The position numbers and the translations under genes are program-made. Of a DNA stretch of 45,750 bases, positions 1 through 10,475 are shown one piece after another (the stretch's first letter is position 1; each line of letters opens with the position of its first letter). The notes beneath the pieces were generated by a model that had not been told where the DNA came from, searched no databases, and saw only the letters and a list, made by a program, of their open reading frames with translations. This DNA is from Mycobacterium sp. (lineage in GTDB: Bacteria > Actinomycetota > Actinomycetes > Mycobacteriales > Mycobacteriaceae), in NCBI GenBank assembly GCA_025965975.1, contig JAOPVX010000201.1:1-45750 (forward strand), read 5' to 3'.

Positions 1-1519
1 CGTCGGTGGGACCCTCTACCCCGCAGTTCCAGGACCGGTTATGGCTCTCGCCGTCGTTGCCGCCCTCGCCGTTGGCGTCGTTGTGCTTGTCGTTGTATGA
101 GACCAGGTCCGCCAGGGTGAAACCGTCGTGCGCGGTGGCGAAGTTGATCGACGCGTAGGGCCGCCGGCCGTCGTCCTGGTAGAGGTCCGAGCTGCCGGTG
201 ATCCGGGACGCGAACTCGCCCAGCGTGCCGGGCTCGCCGCGCCAGAAGTCCCGGACGGTGTCCCGGTACTTGCCGTTCCACTCCGTCCACAGCGGCGGGA
301 AGTTACCGACCTGGTATCCGCCGGGGCCGACGTCCCAGGGCTCCGCGATCAGCTTGACCTGGCTGATCACCGGGTCCTGCTGCACGAGGTCGAAGAACAC
401 CGATAGCCGGTCGACGTCGTAGAACTCGCGCGCGAGGGTGGACGCGAGGTCGAACCGGAACCCGTCGACGTGCATCTCCAGCACCCAGTACCGCAGCGAG
501 TCCATGATCAGCTGCAGGGTGTGTGGGTGCCGCGCGTTGAGGCTGTTGCCGGTGCCGGTGAAGTCCTTGTAAAACTTGGGGTCGCCGTCGAGGAGTCGGT
601 AGTAGGCGGCGTTGTCGATGCCACGGAAGTTGATCGTCGGGCCGAGGTGGTTGCCCTCGGCCGTGTGGTTGTAGACCACGTCGAGGATGACCTCGATTCC
701 GGCTTCGTGAAACGACCGGACCATGGTCTTGAACTCGGCCACCGCGCCGCCGGCGTGCCGATTTGCGGCGTACTGATAGTGGGGCGCGAAGAAGCCGAAA
801 GTGTTGTACCCCCAGTAGTTTCGCAGCCCGAGGTTGATCAGCCGGTGGTCGTGTAGGAACTGGTGCACGGGCATCAGTTCGATCGCGGTCACGTTCAGCG
901 ACTTGAGGTGGTCGATGACCGCCGGGTGACCCAACCCGGCGTAGGTGCCGCGCTGTTCCTCGGGGATCCCGGGATGGGACTGCGTCATGCCCTTGACGTG
1001 GGCCTCATAGATGACGGTCTCGTGGTAGGGCGTGCGCGGGGTGCGGTCGGACGCCCACTGGAAGAACGGGTTGATCACCACGCTGGTCATCGTGTGCCCC
1101 AGCGAGTCGATCATCGGCGGGGTGCCGCCCGAGGCGAGGTCGTCGGCCTTCAGGTCGTAGGAGAACAACGCCTGAGTGAAATCGAAGTCGCCGTGAAACG
1201 ACTTGCCGTATGGGTCCAGCAGCAGCTTGCTCGGATCGCAGCGATGACCCGCCGTGGGATCCCACGGCCCGTACACCCGGAAGCCGTAGCGCTGACCGGG
1301 AGTGACGGTGGGCAGATAGCAGTGCCACACGTAGCCGTCGACCTCGTCGAGGTTGACCCGCTCCTCGCTACCGTCCTTGGCGATCAGGCACAACTCGACG
1401 CGTTCGGCCACCTCGGAGAACAGCGAGAAGTTCGTGCCCGCGCCGTCGTACGTGGCGCCAAGGGGGTAGCTGGTGCCCGGCCAGACCGTTGGTACGGTCG
1501 CGGGCTCGGCGGAGGCCAT
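1..1519 (-). CDS. glgX: Glycogen debranching enzyme GlgX (TreX), N-terminal 506 residues
   Basis: Isoamylase-type GH13 enzyme that hydrolyses alpha-1,6 branches of glycogen or glucan. In mycobacteria it works with TreY/TreZ, which make trehalose from glucan. The minus-strand reading starts at ATG 1519 ([20 protein letters not shown]) and stays open to the left edge, so about 200 C-terminal residues are missing. An N-terminal CBM48/isoamylase domain is followed by a GH13 barrel. GH13 motifs seen are [10 protein letters not shown] (region I), DGFRFDLA with the nucleophile Asp (about 448-471), LIAEPWD with the acid/base Glu (about 336-356) and ATAHDGFTL (about 110-135). The start codon shares one base with the stop of the upstream acyltransferase gene (TGATG), so the two are translationally coupled. 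TreY and TreZ probably follow off the left edge (inference from gene order in M. tuberculosis). Confidence 0.95.
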   Translation of the reverse strand, partial: MASAEPATVPTVWPGTSYPLGATYDGAGTNFSLFSEVAERVELCLIAKDGSEERVNLDEVDGYVWHCYLPTVTPGQRYGFRVYGPWDPTAGHRCDPSKLLLDPYGKSFHGDFDFTQALFSYDLKADDLASGGTPPMIDSLGHTMTSVVINPFFQWASDRTPRTPYHETVIYEAHVKGMTQSHPGIPEEQRGTYAGLGHPAVIDHLKSLNVTAIELMPVHQFLHDHRLINLGLRNYWGYNTFGFFAPHYQYAANRHAGGAVAEFKTMVRSFHEAGIEVILDVVYNHTAEGNHLGPTINFRGIDNAAYYRLLDGDPKFYKDFTGTGNSLNARHPHTLQLIMDSLRYWVLEMHVDGFRFDLASTLAREFYDVDRLSVFFDLVQQDPVISQVKLIAEPWDVGPGGYQVGNFPPLWTEWNGKYRDTVRDFWRGEPGTLGEFASRITGSSDLYQDDGRRPYASINFATAHDGFTLADLVSYNDKHNDANGEGGNDGESHNRSWNCGVEGPTD

Positions 1520-3711
1520 CAGCCAACCCGCCAGCCGGTGGCAACGGCGATCTGGTGTGCGAGCTCTCCTGCCATGGTGCGCATGTAGGTGGTCGAGATG
1601 TGGTGGGCGTCGCGATACAGCAACACGTTTCCCTCCACGGCGCGGCACAGATCCTTGCGGCACACCGCATCACTCATGTCGAGCGGCTTCAGCAGCGGAA
1701 ACTGCGCGACGAAATCCAATGTCGGGTTGTGATCCGACAGTACGTCGGATCTCTTGATCCCGCAGGAGATCGCGTTGCCGCCGTCGGCCAGACAGTCGGC
1801 CGGGAAGTAGGGCTGCCCGTTGCGTACCAGCCACGGGGTGTCCCGCATGGCAAGGATCGGAATGTTGTTGTCCGACAACGTTTGCCAGATGCCGGTGTAG
1901 GTCGCTGGCATCACATCGCCTGGTTTGATGTTCCACGGTCGGGTCGAGGTGGTGAACACGAAGTCCGGGTGATCGGCGATGAGCCTGGGCATCACGCGCT
2001 CATTCCACTCGTGGCACCCCGGATACGGGCGGTTGTCGCCCATCACCAGAGGCACTTGCTCCGTGGTCAGCGGGCAGCCCATTTTCATGTACGTCACCAC
2101 CTTGAAGTGGTACAGCCGGCCCAACAGATCGAGCGCAGTGATCCAGTGCTCGGCATGAGATCCGCCGGCCAGTGCGATGCTCCGGTGTGCCGCCTTGTCG
2201 CCGAACGTGCAGTTGATGACGTCGGAAGTGGCGAAATCGCTGATGCAGCCGTCGGTGGTGGTCTCAGGCAGGTCCTCCCTGGCCTCCAGCACCGTCGGGC
2301 GCATCGGCAGCTTGGGTACCTTGACGTTGTTGATCAGCGCCCTGGCGCCGGGATAGTCGAGTGCCGAAAGACCCGCCAGCTCTTTACCATTGGCGCGCTG
2401 CACGGTGACGTGCTCGCGCCACGTGAACGAGGTGGCCGTCAGCGCCACACCAAGCAGCCCGACTATCGAGCCCAGCACGATGGTGGGCCTTCGCAGTCGA
2501 ACCCGCAGCGGGACCTTCGGGGTGCGCGTCGCCGACCGCTCGGCGGGGGAGGTCTTGTACCGCAGCGGATTCTCCACGTAGCGCGTCGTCAGCCAGGCAA
2601 GCAGGCCGGAGAGCAGCAGCACCACGGCGCCTTCGACGAAGTTCACCCGCGCGCGCCCGGTGTACGACAGCCAGAAGATCAGCAGCGGCCAGTGCCACAG
2701 GTACAGCGAGTACGCCATCGCCCCGAGCGAGGCGAACGGCACGGTGGCCAGCAACCGGTTGGGGGCGGGCAGCCTGCCTGCCGTGCTCGCGTCGGCCTGC
2801 CGGTTGGCGGCCGACAGGATTAACAGCATGGTGGCGCCGACGGGCACCAGCGCCCACGGCCCTGGAAACTCCTTGACGCCGTCGATCAGCGCGCCACACG
2901 ACAGGATCGCTGCCAGCGCGACCACCGCGACCGACGTGCGCAGCCACATCGGCCAGCGCACGTAAGGCACCACGGCACCGACAAGGGCGCCAAGCAGCAG
3001 CTCCCAGGCCCTGGCGAAGCTGTTGTAGTAGGCGGTCGCCTGATCCGCGTCGTGAGCAAATATCGCGTAGATGAACGACGCGATGGTCAGCGAGCCCAGC
3101 AGCGCAACGAACGCATTCCGCATGGACTTGCCGAGACGCTCACGGAACAGATAAGCGAACGAGAAGATCAGTGCCAGAAACGCGATGTAGAACTGTCCCT
3201 GCACGGACATCGACCAGATGTGCTGCAGCGGACTGACCGCCTCACCGGCGCGAAGGTAGTCCGATGCGGTGTTCGCGAGCTCCCAGTTCTGGAAGTACCC
3301 GAGGCTTGCCAAGCTCTGGTCAGCAAACGTCTCCCAGCGCGTCTCCGGTTGGATGAGGATCGTCAGCACCGCCGATGCGGCGAGCACCACGACGAGCGCA
3401 GGTAACAGCCGGCGAACCAGTCGGGTGAATTCGGGAACGGGCAACAGCGCCGCGCCCGGCGTCAGCGCCGTGCGCAGCAGACGCCCGCCGAAGAAGAAGC
3501 CCGACAACGCCAAGAAGACGTCAACGCCACCCGAAACCCGGCCAAACCACACGTGAAACACCGCGACCAGGGCGATCGCGAGGCCGCGCAGGCCGTCGAG
3601 ATCGTGTCGGTAGAAACCCGACGCGTGCGACCTTCTCGGCGTTTTAGCCGCGCGCGGTGCGGGACCCGGATCGGTGACGGGCGCTGGCCGGGGAGGGGCG
3701 AGGGTCATCAT
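1519..3711 (-). CDS. sucT: Acyltransferase-3/SGNH membrane protein, probable envelope polysaccharide succinyltransferase SucT
   Basis: 730-residue integral membrane acyltransferase of the OafA/YrhL type. The N-terminal acyltransferase-3 domain (about 35-400, around ten hydrophobic segments) opens with [20 protein letters not shown] and has [14 protein letters not shown]. The C-terminal periplasmic SGNH-like domain (about 470-730) has [10 protein letters not shown] near residue 515 in place of the usual GDSH, and a C-terminal DAHHIS near residue 700. Orthologues next to treX in mycobacteria (Rv1565c, MSMEG_3187) transfer succinyl groups to arabinogalactan and lipoarabinomannan. The name rests on this position and architecture; the acyl donor cannot be read from sequence. 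The start ATG at 3711 is followed by a second Met. It lies divergent from bioA across 133 bp. Confidence 0.85.
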   Translation of the reverse strand: MMTLAPPRPAPVTDPGPAPRAAKTPRRSHASGFYRHDLDGLRGLAIALVAVFHVWFGRVSGGVDVFLALSGFFFGGRLLRTALTPGAALLPVPEFTRLVRRLLPALVVVLAASAVLTILIQPETRWETFADQSLASLGYFQNWELANTASDYLRAGEAVSPLQHIWSMSVQGQFYIAFLALIFSFAYLFRERLGKSMRNAFVALLGSLTIASFIYAIFAHDADQATAYYNSFARAWELLLGALVGAVVPYVRWPMWLRTSVAVVALAAILSCGALIDGVKEFPGPWALVPVGATMLLILSAANRQADASTAGRLPAPNRLLATVPFASLGAMAYSLYLWHWPLLIFWLSYTGRARVNFVEGAVVLLLSGLLAWLTTRYVENPLRYKTSPAERSATRTPKVPLRVRLRRPTIVLGSIVGLLGVALTATSFTWREHVTVQRANGKELAGLSALDYPGARALINNVKVPKLPMRPTVLEAREDLPETTTDGCISDFATSDVINCTFGDKAAHRSIALAGGSHAEHWITALDLLGRLYHFKVVTYMKMGCPLTTEQVPLVMGDNRPYPGCHEWNERVMPRLIADHPDFVFTTSTRPWNIKPGDVMPATYTGIWQTLSDNNIPILAMRDTPWLVRNGQPYFPADCLADGGNAISCGIKRSDVLSDHNPTLDFVAQFPLLKPLDMSDAVCRKDLCRAVEGNVLLYRDAHHISTTYMRTMAGELAHQIAVATGWRVG

Positions 3712-3801
3712 GGTCGACGGCCAATCTACCGAAGATCGCGGGTGGACTCATGCCCCGTGCGACGCGTCACAGCCGGTGAGCAAAGGATTAAGCTCGTGCT
3801 T

Positions 3802-3844
3802 CGATGAGCGCTTGCGCGAAGAGACGACGGCTCGCGAAGAGACG
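3802..3844 (+). repeat. Junction repeat, copy 1, before bioA
   Basis: A GATGAGCGCTTGCGCGAAGA core lies at 3803-3822, followed by GACGA. A partial second unit (CTCGCGAAGAGACGA, 3831-3845) runs into the bioA ATG. The same core occurs before the DUF2567 gene, before hisI and, reversed, inside hisB. It provides the weak GAAGAG Shine-Dalgarno-like sequence ahead of bioA. The rest of the 3712-3844 gap shows no BioQ operator. Confidence 0.75.
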
Positions 3845-5155
3845 ATGGCTTCAGTGCCCGCGTTGACGCCTGAAGAGATCAGCGCGATCGACGCCGCCCA
3901 CGTCTGGCATCCGTACAGCACCATCGGGCCCGAAGCGCTGCCTCCAGTGCTGGCGGTCGGTGCGAACGGCGCCTGGCTGACGCTGATCGCTGACGGGCGC
4001 CGGATCGACGTGCTCGATGGAATGGCGTCGTGGTGGACCGCGATCCACGGCCACGGACACCCAGTGCTTGACGCGGCGATCACCGGCCAGCTGGCCACCA
4101 TGAACCACGTCATGTTCGGCGGGCTGACGCACGAACCCGCCGCCCGGCTGGCGCAACTGCTGGTGCAGATCACCCCCGACGGACTCGACACGGTGTTCTT
4201 CAGCGACTCGGGCTCGGTCTCGGTGGAGGTCGCGGTCAAGATGGCGTTGCAGTACTGGCGCAGCATCGGCCGCCGTGACAAGCACCGGCTGATGACCTGG
4301 CGCGGTGGCTATCATGGCGACACCTTCACTCCGATGAGCGTGTGCGACCCCGACGGCGGTATGCACGAGCTGTGGTCCGGCGAAAACTCAGTGATCGCCA
4401 GCCAGGAGTTCGCGCCGCAAGTCCCGACGGACTACGACGCGGCGTACAGCGAGGCGTTCGAAAAGCAGCTGTCTGAGCACGCCGACGAGCTAGCGGCCGT
4501 GATCGTGGAACCCGTCGTGCAGGGCGCCGGTGGCATGCGGTTTCACCACCCGCGATACCTCGTTGATCTGCGGGAGGCCTGCGACCGGCACGGTGTGCTG
4601 CTGATCTTCGACGAGATCGCCACCGGGTTCGGCCGCACCGGCGCGTTGTTCGCTGCCGAGCACGCCGGCGTCAGCCCTGACATCATGTGCGTCGGCAAGG
4701 CGCTTACCGGCGGTTACATCACGCTGGCCGCGACGTTGTGCAGCCGCAACATTGCGCACACCATCAGCACGCACGAGCCGGGCGCGCTGATGCACGGCCC
4801 GACGTTCATGGCCAACGCGCTGGCGTGCGCGGTGGGGGTGGCGGCGGTCGAGCTGCTGTTGGAACAGGATTGGCGGTCGCGAGTGCGGGCGATCGAGGCA
4901 GGCCTGCGCGCCGGGCTGGAGCCCGCCGGCTCGCTACCGGGTGTCGCCGATGTGCGGGTACTCGGCGCGATCGGCGTGATCGAGATGGACAAGCCAGTCG
5001 ACTTGCGGGTTGCGACGCCTGCGGCGCTGCAGCGCGGGGTGTGGCTGCGGCCATTCCGCAACCTCATCTACGCGATGCCGCCCTACATCTGCACGCCTGA
5101 GGAGATCGACCAGATCACCTCGGCGATGGTCGGCGTCGCGCGTGCGTTAACCTGA
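3845..5155 (+). CDS. bioA: Adenosylmethionine-8-amino-7-oxononanoate aminotransferase (DAPA synthase)
   Basis: 436-residue class III PLP aminotransferase that converts KAPA to DAPA with S-adenosylmethionine as amino donor, the antepenultimate step of biotin synthesis. Seen: [20 protein letters not shown] at the N-terminus, [31 protein letters not shown] with the PLP-contacting Asp, and the Schiff-base Lys in [10 protein letters not shown] (about residue 284). ATG 3845 ([16 protein letters not shown]) is chosen because family similarity begins there; the open frame extends upstream to 3674, but only through a junction repeat. The TGA stop (5153-5155) is also the first three bases of the BioQ operator for bioF, so bioA probably has its own promoter in the 3712-3844 gap. 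Confidence 0.96.
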   Translation: MASVPALTPEEISAIDAAHVWHPYSTIGPEALPPVLAVGANGAWLTLIADGRRIDVLDGMASWWTAIHGHGHPVLDAAITGQLATMNHVMFGGLTHEPAARLAQLLVQITPDGLDTVFFSDSGSVSVEVAVKMALQYWRSIGRRDKHRLMTWRGGYHGDTFTPMSVCDPDGGMHELWSGENSVIASQEFAPQVPTDYDAAYSEAFEKQLSEHADELAAVIVEPVVQGAGGMRFHHPRYLVDLREACDRHGVLLIFDEIATGFGRTGALFAAEHAGVSPDIMCVGKALTGGYITLAATLCSRNIAHTISTHEPGALMHGPTFMANALACAVGVAAVELLLEQDWRSRVRAIEAGLRAGLEPAGSLPGVADVRVLGAIGVIEMDKPVDLRVATPAALQRGVWLRPFRNLIYAMPPYICTPEEIDQITSAMVGVARALT

Positions 5156-5165
5156 ACACCGTTCA
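5148..5165 (+). promoter_or_regulatory. BioQ operator and -10 box for bioFD
   Basis: TGAACACCGTTCA (5153-5165) is a TGAAC-N3-GTTCA palindrome, the form known for the mycobacterial biotin repressor BioQ. TAACCT (5148-5153), a TANNNT-type -10 box, abuts its left edge, so bound repressor would cover the transcription start. The same arrangement recurs at 8516-8533 before bioB. Confidence 0.85.
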
Positions 5166-5173
5166 AGTGGCGC

Positions 5174-5243
5174 GATGAGCCTGTTGGGTGAGGAGCGGAC
5201 GGCACGGTGATGAGCCTGTTGGGCGAGGAGCGGACGGCACGGG
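5174..5243 (+). repeat. Two tandem 35-bp repeats between the BioQ operator and bioF
   Basis: Units at 5174-5208 and 5209-5243 differ only at two positions. Each begins GATGAGCCTGTTGGGYGAGG and continues AGCGGACGGCACGG. The first 22 bases align with the GATGAGCC-GCTTGCGCGAAGAG junction repeat found elsewhere in the window, so this looks like a diverged, duplicated copy. A GTG at 5188 inside the array is in frame with bioF. Confidence 0.8.
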
Positions 5244-5253
5244 CGATGGTCAG

Positions 5254-6399
5254 GTGACTCGCGTCGGTCTTTCCCCGCTGGCCTGGCTCGACGAGGTCGA
5301 ACAGCAGCGGCGCGCGGCCGGACTGCGCCGGTCGCTGCGCACCCGCCCGCCCGTCGGCGCCGAGCTCGACCTGGCCTCCAACGACTACCTCGGCCTGTCG
5401 CAGCACCCCGAGGTGATCGCCGGCGGCGTCGAAGCGCTGCGTACATGGGGCGCGGGCTCGACGGGATCGCGGCTGGTCACCGGCAACACCGAACTGCACG
5501 AAGGCTTCGAGACCGCCCTCGCGGATTTCGTTGGCGCCGAGTCGGCGCTGGTTTTCTCCTCGGGCTACACCGCCAACCTCGGCGCGGTCGCATCGCTGTC
5601 TGGGGCGGGATCGCTGTTGGTTTCGGACGCGCTGACGCACGCGTCGCTGGTAGACGCCTGCCGGTTGTCGCGCGCCCGCGTCGTCGTGGCACCGCACCGC
5701 GACGTCCCCGCCGTCGAGGCCGCGCTTGACGCCCGCGACGAAGAGCGCGCCGTCGTGCTGACCGACTCGGTGTTCTCCGCCGACGGGGTGCTCGCGCCGC
5801 TGCGGGCGCTGCACGACGTGTGCCGACGGCACGGCGCGCTGCTGATCGTCGACGAGGCGCACGGCGTCGGTGTGCGCGGGAGCGGCGGGCGCGGACTGCT
5901 ACACGAGGTCGGCCTTGCCGGCGCTCCCGACGTGGTGATGACGACGACGCTGTCCAAGGCGCTGGGCAGCCAGGGCGGTGTGGTGCTCGGACCCGCGGCG
6001 GTGCGTGCCCACTTGATCGACGCCGCGCGACCGTTCATCTTCGACACCGGGCTTGCCCCCGCCGCTGTCGGCGCCGCGAGGGCCGCGCTGCGGGTGCTCA
6101 TCGACGAGCCATGGCGCGCGCGGGCCGTGCTGGATCACGCGTCGGCGCTTGCCGAGATGTGCGACGTGGATGACCGGCCCGAGTCCGCGGTGGTGTCGGT
6201 CATTCTGGGCGAGCCCGAGGTGGCGCTGGCCGCCGCGGTGGCGTGCGGAGACCGGGGCGTGCGGGTCGGCTGCTTCCGTCCGCCGACCGTCCCTGCCGGC
6301 ACGTCGCGGCTGCGGCTGACGGCGCGGGCGTCATTGTCCGACGACGAAATGGCGCTGGCCCGCGAGGTGCTCACCGAAGTGCTCGCAGTCCGCAAGTGA
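5254..6399 (+). CDS. bioF: 8-amino-7-oxononanoate synthase (KAPA synthase)
   Basis: PLP-dependent alpha-oxoamine synthase that condenses pimeloyl thioester with L-alanine to give KAPA. It is 381 residues from GTG 5254 ([20 protein letters not shown]). Seen: [49 protein letters not shown], and the Schiff-base Lys in [13 protein letters not shown] (about residue 234). An alternative GTG at 5188 would add 22 residues translated from the 35-bp repeats; I prefer 5254, where family similarity begins. It is the first gene of a bioF-bioD-2H phosphoesterase operon under the BioQ operator at 5153-5165. Its stop overlaps the bioD start (GTGA at 6396). Confidence 0.95.
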   Translation: MTRVGLSPLAWLDEVEQQRRAAGLRRSLRTRPPVGAELDLASNDYLGLSQHPEVIAGGVEALRTWGAGSTGSRLVTGNTELHEGFETALADFVGAESALVFSSGYTANLGAVASLSGAGSLLVSDALTHASLVDACRLSRARVVVAPHRDVPAVEAALDARDEERAVVLTDSVFSADGVLAPLRALHDVCRRHGALLIVDEAHGVGVRGSGGRGLLHEVGLAGAPDVVMTTTLSKALGSQGGVVLGPAAVRAHLIDAARPFIFDTGLAPAAVGAARAALRVLIDEPWRARAVLDHASALAEMCDVDDRPESAVVSVILGEPEVALAAAVACGDRGVRVGCFRPPTVPAGTSRLRLTARASLSDDEMALAREVLTEVLAVRK

Positions 6400-7067
6400 G
6401 CGTCCTGGTCGTCACGGGCACCGACACCGGCGTCGGCAAGACGGTGGCGACCGCGGCGCTGGCGTGTCATGCGCGGCTGGCCGGCGTCGACGTCGCGGTG
6501 TGCAAACCCGTGCAGACCGGCAGCCCCCGCGACGACGACCTCGCCGACGTGGCGCGGCTGTCCGGGGTGAGCGCGCTGCACGGCACATGGTGTTATCCCG
6601 AACCGCTGGCACCCGCTGCGGCCGCCCAGCGCGCAGGCATGGCGCTGCCGACGCGTGTCGAGCTGGTGGCGTCGATCGCGTCGGTCGACGCCGCGCTGAC
6701 CCTGGTCGAGGGTGCGGGCGGGCTGGTGGTCGAACTGGGTGCCGGCGGGGTGACGCTACGCGACGTCGCGCGCGACCTGGCCGCGCCGGTGTTGGTCGTC
6801 GTTTCGCCGGGACTCGGCACGCTGAACCACACCACACTCACACTGGAAGCACTTGCCGGCCAAGGGATTCCATGTGCTGGACTGGTGATCGGAGCGTGGC
6901 CGCGCGAACCGGGTGCGGCCGAGGCCGGCAATCGCGACGCGCTCGGTCTGCTGGCTCCGGTGCGGGCAGTGCTGCCAGCGGGTGCGGGGACGATGAGCGC
7001 GGCCGAGTTCGAGTCGATGAGCGCGGCCGCATTCGACACGCATTGGGTCACGAGCCTGGCCCGCTGA
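6396..7067 (+). CDS. bioD: Dethiobiotin synthetase
   Basis: ATP-dependent carboxylase that closes the ureido ring of DAPA to form dethiobiotin. It has 223 residues. GTG 6396 overlaps the bioF stop by four bases and puts the Walker A/P-loop (GTDTGVGKT) within the first 15 residues, as in the family. CKPVQTG and [12 protein letters not shown] are the other conserved segments. The C-terminal Ser/Ala-rich stretch near 6990-7035 contains a short in-frame near-duplication (MSAAEFES / MSAAAFDT). The stop shares one base with the next start (TGATG, 7065-7069), so the two are coupled. Confidence 0.94.
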   Translation: MSVLVVTGTDTGVGKTVATAALACHARLAGVDVAVCKPVQTGSPRDDDLADVARLSGVSALHGTWCYPEPLAPAAAAQRAGMALPTRVELVASIASVDAALTLVEGAGGLVVELGAGGVTLRDVARDLAAPVLVVVSPGLGTLNHTTLTLEALAGQGIPCAGLVIGAWPREPGAAEAGNRDALGLLAPVRAVLPAGAGTMSAAEFESMSAAAFDTHWVTSLAR

Positions 7068-7576
7068 TGGTGCACTCCGTCGAGCTGGTCTTCGACCCGG
7101 ATACCGAGGCCGCGGTCCGGCACATTTGGGACGGGTTGCGCCAGGCCGCGATCCCCAGTCAGGCGCCTGCGAGCAGGCCCCACGCCACGCTGACGGTTGC
7201 CGAGCGGATCGATCCCGAGGTGGGTGAGCTGCTGAGGCCGCTCGTCGCGCGGTTCCCGCTGGCATGCCGGATCGGTGTGCCGCTGTTGTTCGGCAGGAGC
7301 AAGGCGGTGCTCGCCCGGCTGGTGGTGCCGACCGCGGAGCTGCTGGCAGTGCACGCGGACGTGCACCGGTTGTGCCTGCCGTATCTACATCCCGGTCCGA
7401 TGCCCAACGCGCTGCCGGGCGGGTGGACCGCCCATGTCACGATGGCGCGACGAGTCGTGCCTGGCCAGCTGGGTCGGGCGTGGCGGATCGCGGGTAAGCC
7501 GACGGAGATCGTCGGCAGCATCGTGGGGTTGCGCCGCTGGGACGGCAACGCCAAGCGCGAGTATCCGATCAACTGA
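7067..7576 (+). CDS. 2H phosphoesterase / 2'-5' RNA ligase-like protein
   Basis: 169-residue protein with two HxT motifs, H39-A-T41 (RPHATLTV) and H123-V-T125 (TAHVTMAR), which is the signature of the 2H phosphoesterase (LigT/CPDase) superfamily. Members cleave or form 2',5' or cyclic phosphodiesters in RNA or nucleotides; the substrate here is unknown. It begins at the ATG sharing its A with the bioD stop and is cotranslated with bioFD, the position held by Rv1571 in M. tuberculosis. Its 3' end overlaps that of the convergent YjbR-family gene by 8 bp. A link to biotin is suggested only by location. Confidence 0.8.
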   Translation: MVHSVELVFDPDTEAAVRHIWDGLRQAAIPSQAPASRPHATLTVAERIDPEVGELLRPLVARFPLACRIGVPLLFGRSKAVLARLVVPTAELLAVHADVHRLCLPYLHPGPMPNALPGGWTAHVTMARRVVPGQLGRAWRIAGKPTEIVGSIVGLRRWDGNAKREYPIN

Positions 7577-7904
7577 TCGATGCCGCAACCTTTTTCGGTA
7601 CGCACATCCGCCAGGCGTCGATCACCAACTCACGCAGCTCGTCGAGGTCGATCGCGGCAAGCCGGACGTGAATCCAGTTGTATCTCATGTCCGACTTGCG
7701 CGGCAGCATGAACTTGTCGGGCTCGGCGGCCACCATCGCTGCCCGTTCTTCTTTGGGGAAGCCGACGCCCATCACCGTCTCGTCGCGCGAGAACGCCGCA
7801 AAGACGATGCGACCCACCCGGAACTTGATCTGGTCGCGCACCACCACTTCGTACGACCTGGGCAATGACGCGGTGATGCGCCGCACGTCTTCGACCGTGA
7901 TCAC
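7569..7904 (-). CDS. MmcQ/YjbR family protein
   Basis: 111-residue protein of the MmcQ/YjbR (CyaY-like fold, putative double-wing DNA-binding) family. Recognisable segments are ITVEDVRRITASLPRSYEVV, GFPKEERAAMVAAEPDKF and YNWIHVRLAAIDLDELRELV. The start is placed at GTG 7904, 10 bp after the bioQ stop, so it is probably expressed with bioQ from the autoregulated promoter. Its molecular role is not established. The stop region overlaps the convergent 2H phosphoesterase gene. Confidence 0.78.
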   Translation of the reverse strand: MITVEDVRRITASLPRSYEVVVRDQIKFRVGRIVFAAFSRDETVMGVGFPKEERAAMVAAEPDKFMLPRKSDMRYNWIHVRLAAIDLDELRELVIDAWRMCVPKKVAASIS

Positions 7905-7914
7905 GTCGCCGACG

Positions 7915-8505
7915 CTAGTCGCGGCCCCCGACAACCGTGTCGCTGTGCACCGCGATGCCGTCGACAAGCAATCGAAGGCCGAACGCGAACCGCGCACTGG
8001 GATCTTCGGAAAGTATCGATTGGCCGTCGGGCAGCTCGGCGCCAGCGGCGTCGAGCTGCAGCCGTGACTGCTCGTCGGCGGTGAACCCCAGCACGTAGTA
8101 CACGACCGTGCGGGCGGCCAGCCCGGCGTGGGTGGGGGCAACGCCCGCGTCGGCCGCTGCGGTTGTGAGCCGCGCCAGAATCTGCGCCATCGCCTCGGAC
8201 TGTCCGGCAGCGAAGCTGGCCGAGACCAGCTCCGCCCCGTCGGTGTGCGACAACAGCGCATCCCGCAGCCGACGGCAGATCCCTGCGACGCGGTCGCGCC
8301 AGCCGGCGGGGACATCGTCGACCGACTCAAGGATCCGGTCCGCGACGGCGCCGAGTAGCTGCTGCTTGTTGGCGAAATGCCAGTACAGCGCCCCCGGAGA
8401 GACGTCGAGCTCGCGGGCCAACCGCCGCATCGTCAGGTCGGCGATTCCGTAGGTGTCCAGCAGCGCGGTCGCGGCGACGACCAGGTCGCGTTTGTGGAGC
8501 TGCAC
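7915..8505 (-). CDS. bioQ: TetR-family biotin repressor BioQ
   Basis: 196-residue TetR regulator. The N-terminal helix-turn-helix is LTMRRLARELDVSPGALYWH (about residues 23-43), followed by FANKQQLLGAVADRIL; the C-terminal ligand/dimer domain is about 60-190. It lies divergent from bioB across a 78-bp gap that contains the palindrome TGAACGGCGTTCA, and an equal palindrome precedes bioF. This is the known BioQ arrangement in mycobacteria and Corynebacterium, where BioQ represses bio genes and itself. The start is GTG 8505. On the minus strand a TAGGCT -10-like box (8512-8517) sits 6 bp upstream, which suggests a leaderless transcript. Confidence 0.9.
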   Translation of the reverse strand: MQLHKRDLVVAATALLDTYGIADLTMRRLARELDVSPGALYWHFANKQQLLGAVADRILESVDDVPAGWRDRVAGICRRLRDALLSHTDGAELVSASFAAGQSEAMAQILARLTTAAADAGVAPTHAGLAARTVVYYVLGFTADEQSRLQLDAAGAELPDGQSILSEDPSARFAFGLRLLVDGIAVHSDTVVGGRD

Positions 8506-8515
8506 ACCGGTAGCC

Positions 8516-9579
<1,064 letters not shown>

Positions 9580-9588
9580 GCCAACCCG

Positions 9589-9786
9589 ATGGCCAAGTTC
9601 AACGTCTACACTGGCGAGCCCGCCGGCGGCGCAGTCCCGACCGCGGCCCAACTCGGCTTGGAACCGCCAAGGTTCTGCGCGGAGTGCGGTCGCCGGATGG
9701 TGGTGCAGGTGCGCCCCGACGGATGGTCGGCCCGCTGCTCCCGCCACGGGGAGTTGGACTCCAAGGACCTTGAGGACTTCCGATGA
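9589..9786 (+). CDS. bsaP: Biotin synthase auxiliary protein BsaP
   Basis: 65-residue protein ([14 protein letters not shown]...) with C30, C33 and C50 in FCAECGRR and ARCSRHGE, suited to binding a metal or an Fe-S cluster. The conserved small gene after bioB in mycobacteria (Rv1590) has been shown to be needed for BioB activity and named BsaP. The identification rests on position, size and the Cys pattern. Its TGA stop (9784-9786) overlaps an ATG and is the start of a junction repeat. Confidence 0.85.
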   Translation: MAKFNVYTGEPAGGAVPTAAQLGLEPPRFCAECGRRMVVQVRPDGWSARCSRHGELDSKDLEDFR

Positions 9787-9845
9787 ACGCTTGCGCGAAG
9801 AGACGATTACAGCGATGAACGAGGTCCGATGAACGAGGTCCGATG
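9782..9845 (+). repeat. Junction repeat, copy 2, plus three 14-bp tandem units before the DUF2567 gene
   Basis: GATGAACGCTTGCGCGAAGA (9782-9801) begins at the ATGA overlap of the bsaP stop. After TTACAG, a 14-bp unit CGATGAACGAGGTC/G occurs at 9813, 9827 and 9841. As 14 is not a multiple of three, the three ATGs (9815, 9829, 9843) are in three different frames, and only 9843 opens the following gene. Confidence 0.8.
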
Positions 9846-10475
9846 AACGAGGTGGTGCCTCCGCGCATTTCGCGGCGCAGGGCCGTGGCGATCACGGTTG
9901 CCGGCCTGACCGCGGCCGGCGCGCTCGTCGGGGCGCTGTGGGCCTGGCTGGCACCACCGATCCATGGCGTTGTCGCGCTGACCCGCAAAGGCGATCGGGT
10001 CAAGGCCTACCTGGGCAACGAGGCAGACCACTTCTTCGTCGCGGCGTTTCTGATCGTGGGCATGCTCGGCGCGCTCGCGGTAATCGCGGCCGTGTTGCTG
10101 TGGCAGTGGCGCGCCCATCGGGGCCCGGCGACGATGGCCGCGCTGACGATCGGTGCGGTGGCAGGGGCGGGGGCCGGCGCCGGCGTCGGCGCCGTCTTGG
10201 TGCGCCTGTGGTACGGCGCGATCGACATCGCGGGGGCGCCGGTGTCGCCGGAACATCGCGTGCACTACATCATCGAGGGGCCCGCGGTGTTCTTCGGGCA
10301 CTCGCCGCTGCAGATCGCGGCGACGGTCCTTCTTCCGGCCGCGCTAGCGGCGCTGGTCTACGCACTGATGGCGGTGTCGACGCAGCGTGACGATCTCGAC
10401 GCCTGGCCGCCGGTGGAAGAGCCGGTGATCGACCCGCCGGTCACAGCGGACGGTGTTCTACCGTCCGCCCAGTGA
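9843..10475 (+). CDS. DUF2567 family membrane protein (Rv1591-like)
   Basis: 210-residue protein with about four hydrophobic segments ([79 protein letters not shown]) and a soluble acidic C-terminal tail. The length, topology and position after bioB-bsaP match Rv1591 (DUF2567), whose function is unknown. ATG 9843 is the last of three repeated ATGs. The 3' end overlaps that of the convergent lipase gene by 35 bp. Confidence 0.85.
   Translation: MNEVVPPRISRRRAVAITVAGLTAAGALVGALWAWLAPPIHGVVALTRKGDRVKAYLGNEADHFFVAAFLIVGMLGALAVIAAVLLWQWRAHRGPATMAALTIGAVAGAGAGAGVGAVLVRLWYGAIDIAGAPVSPEHRVHYIIEGPAVFFGHSPLQIAATVLLPAALAALVYALMAVSTQRDDLDAWPPVEEPVIDPPVTADGVLPSAQ

Noticed and set aside
3674-3844. Upstream extension of bioA to a start at 3674
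   Set aside because: It would overlap the sucT start and consist of repeat-derived residues; family similarity starts at 3845.
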